Notes under the pieces: model-generated | Told to the model about the DNA's origin: nothing | Databases searched by the model: none | What the model saw: the letters and a program-made list of their open reading frames with translations, nothing else | Assembly: GCA_016703895.1 (NCBI GenBank) | Contig: JADJBE010000001.1 | Span: 683,501 to 747,500, forward strand | Reading direction: 5' to 3' | DNA from: Pseudomonadota bacterium | Lineage (GTDB): Bacteria > Pseudomonadota > Gammaproteobacteria > Steroidobacterales > Steroidobacteraceae | DNA: 64,000 nucleotides | Made by a program: the position numbers and the translations under genes | Shown here: in pieces, positions 53,100 through 60,480 of the stretch | Layout: each line of letters begins with the position of its first letter | Position numbering within the stretch: the first letter of the stretch is position 1

Positions 53100-56000
53100 C
53101 TAATACGCCCGCTGCGCATACAGCGATACTGCTACGGCTTGCAATTGATGACGATCAACCTTGCCGCTCGGCAGCAAGGGGAATGCCGCGAGTTCGACGA
53201 ATGCCGCCGGGATCATGTGCGCCGGTAGGCGCTGGGCCAGGCTTGCGCGTAGCTCGGTTGGTGCGCCGATCTCGCCAACCAGATAGGCTAACAATGAGTT
53301 GTTACCCGTTGCATCGGGTTGGGCCACGACGCAAGCGGCACGCACACCCGGCACTGCCAGCAATGCGGTCTCGATCTCGCCCGGCTCAGTCCGCATACCG
53401 CGAATCTTCAGCTGCTGATCCACGCGCCCGACGTACTCGAGCTGCTGATCGGGCCTTAGACGCACCAGATCGCCAGTGCGATAACGACGCCCTGGGGCCG
53501 CGGTGTTCGCCGCCGCAGAGAAATGCTCCAGCGTAAGCTCGGGTCGCTGCCAATAGCCTCGCGCGACGGCCACGCCACTCACGTATAACTCGCCCACTAC
53601 GCCTGGCGGTACGGGTTGCCCAACCGAATCGAGCACCTCAGCCGTGACGGCAGCTAGCGGTTGGCCGATCGGCACGCTGGCAGCGTTGACCGGCAGACGC
53701 GTCGCGTCGTACCACGTGGACACGACCGTGCACTCGGTTGGTCCATACAGATTCAGAATCCGCGCCTGCGGCCAGCGTCGGCGCAAATCGTGCACACGCT
53801 GTGGCGGTAACGACTCACCACCCGAGACGACGATGCGCACGGTCTTGAGCAGACGCATCTCGCGGTGATCCAGCAAGGCCTGCAGAAACGCCGGCACGAA
53901 CGACACCACGCTAGCGTCAGACTGCTCGATCGCGGTCAGAATACGTGCCGGATCGCTCTGCGCGCCAGACGGCGCCAGCGCGACGCTCGCGCCGCAGGCC
54001 AGCGGGACAAACAACTCCCAGATGCTGGGATCGAAGCTGATCGAGCTCTGGTGCAGCACGCGATCGGCGGGCGTCAGCTCAAAAATGCTGGCCATTGCCC
54101 GCACGAGGTTGACGGCGTTGCGATGCTCGACCAGCACGCCCTTGGGCGTACCGCTGGAACCCGAGGTGTAGATCATGTACGCCAGCGCGTCCGCGCCTAC
54201 TTTGGGCAAGGTCACCATGCTCGCGGCCGGCTCAGCCGTCGCCGACAACTCCAGCACCGTCATCTGTGGCCGCGTCTCGGCCCACGGCGTCGCTTGATCA
54301 GCACTCTTCAGCAGCACCTTCGGTGCCGCGTCGCTCAGCATCCAGGCCAGCCGCTCGGCCGGATACTGCGGGTCGAGCGGCACGAAGGCTCCGCCCGCCT
54401 TCAGCGTCGCCAGCATCCCTACCACCAGCTCGATACTCCGCTGACCGGTGAGCGCCACCCGGTCCTCGCGCCCCACGCCCAGCGCGATCAACCGACCCGC
54501 CAACGCCGTCGAGCGGCGATCCAGCTGCGCGTAGCTCATCGTCCGCTCGCCTTGCAGCAGCGCCACCGAACCGCCTGTATGCGCCGCTCGCTGCTCAAAC
54601 AACTCGTGTAGTGCCAGCTCGTCAGCCACTTCGGCAACCGGCCCTGCCAACCGACTCCCAGACTCGCCGATCGCCACCAGGGGCAGCGCGGCGACACTCA
54701 ACTCGGTGTCAGCGAGCATTGCCACCAACAGTCGACGCCAGCTCTGCAACAGCCGATCGATCGTCGGCGTGTCAAATAGTGCGGTCGAATATTCGATACG
54801 TCCCGCCAGCCGCTCGCCGATCGTCTCGAAAACCATCGTGAGATCGACCGGCACTGCCTCGACCGGCGCAAACGTCAGCCGTTCGCTCACCAGCCCGGGT
54901 AGCAGATCGGCGTCGGACCCCGTGTTCTGCCACGCGAACCTGACGTTGAACAATGGGCTATGCGCCCGGCCCCGATCAACACGCAGCGCGTCAACGACGC
55001 GCTCGAACGGCACGTCAGCATGTTCCTGAGCCGCAAGCACTTGGCTCCTAACAAGTGCCAACAGCGCGGCAACCGACGTCGCCGGCGGCAACCGAAAACG
55101 TAACGCCAGCGTGTTGACGCAAAAGCCGATGAGTTGGTCAAATTGCCGACCAGGCCGGTCGGCGCTGGCCGTACCTATCACCAGATCATCCTGTCCTGAG
55201 ATGCGCGCCAACAAGGCCACCCAGGAACTCAACAGCGCGACATACAGCGTCACTTGATTGCGACGTGCAAATTCGCGGATCGCCGCGACCAACTCGTTGT
55301 CGAGTTCCAGCGCGCGTGCGCTGCCCGAAAAGTCGTCGAAAGTCTGGCGCGCGGTATCGATTGGCAGTTCGATATTGATGGGTGCATTGGTCAACTGCGC
55401 GCGCCAGTACCGCAACTGCCGTTCGAGCTTTGCTGAACCTAATAACTGTCTCTGCCGCCAGACGTAGTCGCGATACTGGGCGGCGAGTGGCGGCAGAGGA
55501 TTCAGCTCGCCAGCGGCAAATGCCCGGTACAGCGCGCCGATTTCTTGGGCAAGAACGCCAATCGACCAGCCGTCAGCTACGATGTGATGCATCGACAACC
55601 ACAAAACGGCCTGCTCGCTCGATTCCTGAATCAACAGACCACGAATCAAGGGGCCCCTGACAAGATCAAAGGGCGCTCTGGCTTCCGCCTCGAGCACGCC
55701 CATGAGTTCTTCGCGCTCGACTGGACCCGCGTCAGTCGGGTGCTCTACCAACGCAAATTCGCGGTCCGCCGCTGCCAACACGCGCTGCATCGGCACGCCA
55801 GCGCGGCTAATGAACACTGTCCGCAACATCTCGTGACGAGCGATTACTGCGTCGAGCGCGCGGCCTAGCGCGGGTCGGTTCAGTATTCCGGTAAACCGAA
55901 TTCCACCGCCGAGATGGTAGGCACGGCTGGCGCCCTCGATCTGCGCAAGAAACCACAGTCGCTCCTGCGCCGGCGAGAGTGGTAGCAAGCCATCGGCTGC

Positions 56001-58136
56001 CGGACTCACACGCGGTGCAAGCTCGCTGCCCGCCCCTTCATCCACGAGTTCATGGGCATCGACTTGTAGCTGCAGCAAGCGAGCCGCCTCACTCAAAGTC
56101 TCGGCCGCTAGCAGATTGCCCGGCGGCAAGCGCACCTGCCAGGCAACCTCGAGGCGTCGCAGGACCTGCGCAACAGCCAAAGAGTCCAGCCCGAGCTCGA
56201 TAGCCGAGGCGTCGAGCGGCACAGCGTCCGTGTCGCGCTCGAGTTGCTGTGCCACTGCGACACGCAGCGTCTGCGCCAATAGTCCGTGTCGCGCAGTATC
56301 AGACGTGATCGCTCGAATCTCCGCCAGCGACGGCACGGCGACGTCGTCGACCGTGTCGCCCACCGCCGCCTGGCGATCCGGCGCCAAGCGATCGAGGTGT
56401 AAAATATCGAGTTGGTCGGCGAGGTACTCGGCACGACACTGTTGACGGCGAACTTTGCCGCTCGAGGTGCGCGGCACTGTGCCCGATCGAACCAACACGA
56501 CGATGTGCGCTCGGAGCTCGTGCTCGACGGCGATCGCACGCCGCGCGACAGCTGCAACCGACTGCAATTCGTCCGGCTTCAGTCGACGGTCGACCTCCAA
56601 AACGACGACCAGTTGTTCACCGTCTGCCGAGTCGATGGAAAATGCGGCGCCGTGACCGCTGCGAATACGTTCGTCAGACGATTCGGCCGTCCACTCCAGA
56701 TCCTGCGGGTGATAGTTCCGGCCGCTGAAGATCAACAGATCCTTGAGGCGACCCGTAATGAACAGCTCGCCGTCGCGCAGAAAGCCGAGATCACCCGTAC
56801 GCAAGTAGGTAGTGCCCGGTACCGCAACGAGACTGCCTGCAAAGACTTCTTTGCTTGCGGATTGATTGCCAAAATAGCCACGACCAACCGATGGCCCGGA
56901 AACCCAGATCTCGCCAACACGATTCTCCGGCAACGGCGCGTGGTTGTGCTGCGATACGATCTGGACTTGTGTTTCGAGCCCTGGCGTGCCGCAACTCACC
57001 AGCACCCGCGCCGACGCTTCGTCTGTCGATTGGGTCACCCGGCCTTCCGCCAACGTAGCTGTACTGACTCGAAGCGTCGTCATCTCAGTCTCGGGCGGCT
57101 TGCCTGTGACCATCAACGTGGCTTCTGCCAATCCGTATGCGGGCGAAAACGCGTTTCGTGACAAGCCGAAACGCGCAAAACTTGTTAGAAACGCCTCGAC
57201 TGTAGCCGCTTTGATCGGCTCCGCACCGCAGCTAATGACACGCACCGCATCGAGTCCCGCCTGCCAGTCGGCCTGACTGGCCAGTGCTTTGACGCACGCG
57301 GCCAGCGCAAAGTTAGGCGCGCCCGTATAGCTGACGCGATAACGGCTCATTGCCTCGAGCCAGCGCAACGGCCGCCGCAAGAACGTCAGCGGTGATAGCA
57401 GATAGCCGGGCATCGCGCGAGACAACGGCCAGACGATGCCTTGCACGAGGCCGTAATCATGGAAGTAGGGTAGCCACGAGAGGGAGCCGGGTTGGTCGGA
57501 GTGAGGCACCTTGGCCGAGATGGCAGCACAGTTCGCAAGCACATTGGCGTGCGAGATGGCTACACCGCGTGGCGTGCCAGTGGACCCGGACGTGTATTGC
57601 AGATACGCCGTGTCGCTGGGTTCTCTGCGCCGGTCGTCTTGCAACGCCGCCAGACACGCGCCAACCGTGTCAGTCGCCAACCAGGACTTGAGTTCGTCGG
57701 CCGACGCGGCGTTCAGTTCTCTGAGTTTGGCGAGCGTTGCCTGGGTTGTTAGTGTGAGGACCGCTTTGGCATCAGCGGCAATCAGCCGCAGTCGCGGCAA
57801 CGCACTCTTTAGGCGTGCGCCATCAGGCGACGCCGTGGGCACCGCGACGACACCGGCGACCGCACAGGCAAAAAACGCCACCACGCTATCCAAGCCTGGC
57901 CCGTAGACCAGCAGGACGCGCTCACCGACGGCAGCGCGCGCGGCGATTTCCACAGCGAGCCCGTTCGCCCGTTGCGCCAACTGCGCATAGCTGAGCTGCG
58001 TCTCGATGCTGAGATCATCACGCAGAAACGCATACGCCAGTTCAGTGGGGCATTGCGCCGCACGCACAGCGAGCAGTTCGCCGAGCGTCTTTGGCGCGGT
58101 CTCTGCTGACGGTGGTGATTGGTGGAATTGACGCAT
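53100..58136 (-). CDS. Lipopeptide starter NRPS: FAAL-ACP-C-A
   Basis: The 1678-residue protein starts with a fatty acyl-AMP ligase (about 20-590: YLQYTSGSTGTPRGVAISH near 180, LPYFHDYGLVQGIVWPL near 220, GRNYHPQDLEWTAE near 478, TSSGKVRRQQCR near 550). An ACP follows (about 615-690, ELGLDSLAVAQVL). Next is a starter condensation domain (about 705-1150, LPLSPAQERLWFLAQIEG and the intact HHIVADGWS), then adenylation domain A1 (about 1160-1660, YTSGSSGTPKG, code D-P-W-S-V-G-L-V-V, unassigned). It ends at TAG 53100-53102. The same frame continues P-P-V-G-P-V-E-T-Q-L-A-A-V-W, a normal A-PCP linker, into the next frame. A fatty acid would be loaded and joined to the first amino acid. A CRP-like site lies 190 bases upstream. 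Confidence 0.88.
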   Translation of the reverse strand: MRQFHQSPPSAETAPKTLGELLAVRAAQCPTELAYAFLRDDLSIETQLSYAQLAQRANGLAVEIAARAAVGERVLLVYGPGLDSVVAFFACAVAGVVAVPTASPDGARLKSALPRLRLIAADAKAVLTLTTQATLAKLRELNAASADELKSWLATDTVGACLAALQDDRRREPSDTAYLQYTSGSTGTPRGVAISHANVLANCAAISAKVPHSDQPGSLSWLPYFHDYGLVQGIVWPLSRAMPGYLLSPLTFLRRPLRWLEAMSRYRVSYTGAPNFALAACVKALASQADWQAGLDAVRVISCGAEPIKAATVEAFLTSFARFGLSRNAFSPAYGLAEATLMVTGKPPETEMTTLRVSTATLAEGRVTQSTDEASARVLVSCGTPGLETQVQIVSQHNHAPLPENRVGEIWVSGPSVGRGYFGNQSASKEVFAGSLVAVPGTTYLRTGDLGFLRDGELFITGRLKDLLIFSGRNYHPQDLEWTAESSDERIRSGHGAAFSIDSADGEQLVVVLEVDRRLKPDELQSVAAVARRAIAVEHELRAHIVVLVRSGTVPRTSSGKVRRQQCRAEYLADQLDILHLDRLAPDRQAAVGDTVDDVAVPSLAEIRAITSDTARHGLLAQTLRVAVAQQLERDTDAVPLDASAIELGLDSLAVAQVLRRLEVAWQVRLPPGNLLAAETLSEAARLLQLQVDAHELVDEGAGSELAPRVSPAADGLLPLSPAQERLWFLAQIEGASRAYHLGGGIRFTGILNRPALGRALDAVIARHEMLRTVFISRAGVPMQRVLAAADREFALVEHPTDAGPVEREELMGVLEAEARAPFDLVRGPLIRGLLIQESSEQAVLWLSMHHIVADGWSIGVLAQEIGALYRAFAAGELNPLPPLAAQYRDYVWRQRQLLGSAKLERQLRYWRAQLTNAPINIELPIDTARQTFDDFSGSARALELDNELVAAIREFARRNQVTLYVALLSSWVALLARISGQDDLVIGTASADRPGRQFDQLIGFCVNTLALRFRLPPATSVAALLALVRSQVLAAQEHADVPFERVVDALRVDRGRAHSPLFNVRFAWQNTGSDADLLPGLVSERLTFAPVEAVPVDLTMVFETIGERLAGRIEYSTALFDTPTIDRLLQSWRRLLVAMLADTELSVAALPLVAIGESGSRLAGPVAEVADELALHELFEQRAAHTGGSVALLQGERTMSYAQLDRRSTALAGRLIALGVGREDRVALTGQRSIELVVGMLATLKAGGAFVPLDPQYPAERLAWMLSDAAPKVLLKSADQATPWAETRPQMTVLELSATAEPAASMVTLPKVGADALAYMIYTSGSSGTPKGVLVEHRNAVNLVRAMASIFELTPADRVLHQSSISFDPSIWELFVPLACGASVALAPSGAQSDPARILTAIEQSDASVVSFVPAFLQALLDHREMRLLKTVRIVVSGGESLPPQRVHDLRRRWPQARILNLYGPTECTVVSTWYDATRLPVNAASVPIGQPLAAVTAEVLDSVGQPVPPGVVGELYVSGVAVARGYWQRPELTLEHFSAAANTAAPGRRYRTGDLVRLRPDQQLEYVGRVDQQLKIRGMRTEPGEIETALLAVPGVRAACVVAQPDATGNNSLLAYLVGEIGAPTELRASLAQRLPAHMIPAAFVELAAFPLLPSGKVDRHQLQAVAVSLYAQRAY
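54093..54629 (-). repeat. Copy 2 of the intragenic adenylation-domain repeat (A1)
   Basis: This is the partner of the segment at 50853-51398, lying about 3.2 kb away in direct orientation within what should be one NRPS gene. Recombination between them would delete one complete module (PCP-C plus parts of both A domains) while keeping the reading frame. Confidence 0.85.
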
Positions 58137-58325
58137 CTAACTCGTTAATTTTCAGCCCAAACGAGGCCATGGCGCTTGAGCGCTCAGCGCACGCAGGACC
58201 TTGCAACAGCATAAAGCGCCCGAACGCAAATTGCTGCGCCGAAACTAGCAACAAATGTCAGGTCTGTGTGCGTTCAGTACCCTGTTTGGGGACTGGTACC
58301 AACATCCGAAAGATGGCAGCCAAAA

Positions 58326-58341
58326 TGTGATTTAAGTCACA
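58326..58341. promoter_or_regulatory. Perfect CRP-family site upstream of the NRPS
   Basis: TGTGA-TTTAAG-TCACA matches the CRP consensus exactly, and flanking bases extend the palindrome to AATGTGATTTAAGTCACATT. It lies 190 bases before the NRPS start codon and 20 bases after the EncFtn stop. It may be an activator site for the NRPS operon, or a short hairpin at the end of the EncFtn transcript (TTTTGG follows on the minus strand). The 225-base gap 58137-58361 holds no other clear signal. Confidence 0.6.
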
Positions 58342-58361
58342 TTCGTAAGACTTGCGAGCCG

Positions 58362-58649
58362 CTACTTGTGCGCGATCGGCTTCGTGGTGAACAGATAGTC
58401 CTTCAGCTCCTTGGAGAAAGTTGGGTCCTTGCGTCGAATCCATTCCAGCACCATCGCGGCGTGCTCTTTTTCTTCATCCCGATTGTGCTCGAGAATCGCC
58501 TTCAAATCAGGGTCTTTGCAGGCATCGGCGCGCTGGTTGTACCAGTCCACGGCCTCGAGTTCTTCCATTAAAGATACGATGGCGCGGTGCAGATCGCGGG
58601 TCTCTGCTGAGAGTTCTTCGATAGGCTCGTGATAACCGACACTGGACAT
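58362..58649 (-). CDS. Encapsulated-ferritin-like protein (EncFtn family), no shell gene nearby
   Basis: The 95-residue two-helix protein carries HRAIVSLMEELEAVDWYNQRADAC near residues 21-44 and ILEHNRDEEKEHAAMVLEWIRR near 52-73, the Glu and Glu-x-x-His ligand helices of the EncFtn ferroxidase. It matches my recollection of the Rhodospirillum rubrum protein through YLFTTKPI. Members assemble as annular decamers and oxidise Fe(II). The chain stops at KPIAHK and so lacks the C-terminal extension with the encapsulin-loading peptide, and no encapsulin shell gene is visible on either side. It may act free in the cytosol or load a shell encoded elsewhere. Confidence 0.88.
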   Translation of the reverse strand: MSSVGYHEPIEELSAETRDLHRAIVSLMEELEAVDWYNQRADACKDPDLKAILEHNRDEEKEHAAMVLEWIRRKDPTFSKELKDYLFTTKPIAHK

Positions 58650-58715
58650 GGCACTGCCTCGATCACTGTTGCGCGGGAGACCCTAGCATACGCGTTTGCG
58701 TTACCATGATTCATC

Positions 58716-59597
58716 ATGTCTGAGCCGCTCTTTGCTGCGCAATTCGAGAGGCCTATGTGGCAGGTGCGTAGCTGCGCTGCTGGCCGTCTGGTCGTCTGCT
58801 TGTCGGCTTTTGCCCTGCTCACGGCGGCGCTGGCTGGCTGCTTGCCCACTTCAACACCCAGCCCTGCCCTCGGCCCGGACTCTGTCACCGGCCTCGACTT
58901 CCGTGGCAACGCATCGACCGCCGGCACCGTGCGCTTCCGGTTCAGCAAGCCACTCGCGATGTATCCGGCTACCTACATTTGGCGAGTCAATCCACGCCGC
59001 CAGAAGGGCTATTACACCGCGTTCTTCTGGGGCAACGACGGCACGTTTTTCTGGGATGACGGCCAGATTGGCAGCTACTACGGCGCGCACCCCTACCCGC
59101 AGCCGCCACGCACAGGCACCGACCACAAGTGGGAAATCTCGGTCAACGGTCGCGACACGCTGAGCCCCGAATTCGTGGTTTACGATCAGTGGTACACGCA
59201 AGTGCTCAGGGTCTGGTCGGACGGACTCGGCAAGCACCACGAGTATTTCTGGGACTGGCCCAATACCGCGCGCGTGATCCGCCAGGATGAAGACCCCAGC
59301 TACGGGGAAAGGCCACCGACGCGGCCCGCGCTGACCTGGGGTGATGCACCCTGGGCGCCGTCCGAGGAGATCATGAACGGTGTGATCCGCGGGATACAGA
59401 TCTATGCAGACGTCTTGTCGGTGACCGACGTAGCAGCCGAAATCGCCAGCCCTAAATCAACCACGGCAGGCGCGCGCAGCATCTGGTATCTGAATCGCAA
59501 TCCGCGGCCCAACGACATCAGCGACAAATCTGGCGCGGGCAACGAACCTGTGTGGGTAGGACGTGAACGGCCGCGCCTGTGGGTAGCACCGCCGTAG
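58716..59597 (+). CDS. Putative lipoprotein, unknown function
   Basis: The 293-residue frame has a lipobox LTAALAGC (Cys near residue 42). A start at the second Met (58755) gives a more usual signal peptide of 28 residues. The mature part is rich in aromatic residues and Gly (WRVNPRRQKGYYTAFFWGND, GKHHEYFWDWPNTARV), and looks like a beta-sandwich of the concanavalin/LamG sort, but I do not recognise the family. It diverges from the EncFtn gene with a 66-base gap and converges on the DUF427 gene. The likely location is the outer or inner membrane, facing the periplasm. Confidence 0.6.
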   Translation: MSEPLFAAQFERPMWQVRSCAAGRLVVCLSAFALLTAALAGCLPTSTPSPALGPDSVTGLDFRGNASTAGTVRFRFSKPLAMYPATYIWRVNPRRQKGYYTAFFWGNDGTFFWDDGQIGSYYGAHPYPQPPRTGTDHKWEISVNGRDTLSPEFVVYDQWYTQVLRVWSDGLGKHHEYFWDWPNTARVIRQDEDPSYGERPPTRPALTWGDAPWAPSEEIMNGVIRGIQIYADVLSVTDVAAEIASPKSTTAGARSIWYLNRNPRPNDISDKSGAGNEPVWVGRERPRLWVAPP

Positions 59598-59609
59598 CGA
59601 ACGCCTGGC

Positions 59610-59891
59610 TTAGCCGGTTATCTCGACGCCTTTCCAAAACGCAATTCGGTCGGTGATGTTTGCAGCGGCAGCCTTCGGCTCGGCGTAGTACCACGCGGCA
59701 TCGCGGTTGAGCTCGCCGTTCACACTGAGAGAGTGGTAGTTCGCTGTACCCTTCCACGGGCAGTGTGTAGTCGTATCACTAGGCTGCAGCAATTGCGCGC
59801 GTACCGACGCCCGCGGAAAATAATGGTTGCCTTCGACGACGACAGTTTCGTTCGATTCTGCGATCGTCGTACCGCGCCAGGTGGCCTTCAC
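59610..59891 (-). CDS. DUF427-family protein
   Basis: I start it at the GTG at 59891, giving 93 residues beginning VKATWRGTTIAESNETVVVEGNHYFP. The GTG overlaps the sodC TGA as GTGA. The segments THCPWKGTANYHSL near residues 48-61 and DAAWYYAEPKAAAANITDRIAFWKGVEI toward the end are the hallmark of DUF427 proteins, whose role is unknown. It is translationally coupled to sodC. Confidence 0.85.
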   Translation of the reverse strand: MKATWRGTTIAESNETVVVEGNHYFPRASVRAQLLQPSDTTTHCPWKGTANYHSLSVNGELNRDAAWYYAEPKAAAANITDRIAFWKGVEITG

Positions 59892-60433
59892 GAGCCCGCC
59901 TTGTTCGCGGTCACGGCTTTGGGGATCACGCCACACGCGACCCGTGCGCCGCCGCCGCCCAGCGGCGCGGGATGGTCGGCGTGGTTATCGCCGCCAGCGT
60001 GAACCATCAAAGAGCGGTTCAAGACGTCCGCGAGTTTCAACCGCGGCGCCAGCACGGGGCTGGTCGCCTTGCCGGCTGCGTCAACGAACAACGGCGGCAA
60101 GTCACCGAGATGGCCGTCCCCCCAAGGCTCGGCATGGCGCTTGGTGTTGGCTGGGTCCAGATGCCCGCCAGCTGCCAACGCCGCGACAGGTTTGCCATCC
60201 TTGTCAGCCGGCGCGCAGGACGGATTTTCATGCACGTGGAATCCGTGCAGCCCGGGCGTCAACCCGTCAAGAACCGGGTAGAACGCCAGACCATAAGGCG
60301 TCTCGACCAGGCGCACCGTGCCGGCCGCCTGCGACTTGCCGGCAGCGTCTACGAGATGCATCTCGACCGTCGTATCGGCTGCTGCCACACCACTTGTTAC
60401 TGCAAGGGCAGCGAATAGGGCCAGTGATTTCAT
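59888..60433 (-). CDS. sodC: Cu/Zn superoxide dismutase, periplasmic
   Basis: The ATG at 60433, preceded by AAGGAG, gives 181 residues with signal peptide MKSLALFAALAVTSGVAAAD. The copper/zinc ligands are visible in GLHGFHVHENPSC (near 65-77), AGGHLDPANTKRHAEPWGDGHLGDLP (near 93-118) and SLMVHAGGDNHADHPAPLGGGGARVACGVI (near 140-170). The two Cys of the structural disulfide are present. The longer frame to 60484 would overlap the end of glmU and is not preferred. It converts superoxide to peroxide and oxygen in the periplasm. Confidence 0.93.
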   Translation of the reverse strand: MKSLALFAALAVTSGVAAADTTVEMHLVDAAGKSQAAGTVRLVETPYGLAFYPVLDGLTPGLHGFHVHENPSCAPADKDGKPVAALAAGGHLDPANTKRHAEPWGDGHLGDLPPLFVDAAGKATSPVLAPRLKLADVLNRSLMVHAGGDNHADHPAPLGGGGARVACGVIPKAVTANKAGS

Positions 60434-60480
60434 GAGTTGCTCCTTAGGGAGTGCGCCGGCTCGCGCCTCGATGGTTGCGG

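Noticed and set aside
5342..53102. Possibility that TAG is recoded (amber readthrough or stop reassignment), since two genes carry in-frame TAG
   Set aside because: TAG is used as the normal terminal stop in intact genes here (for example at 17079-17081 and 35431-35433), and the flippase has further lesions.
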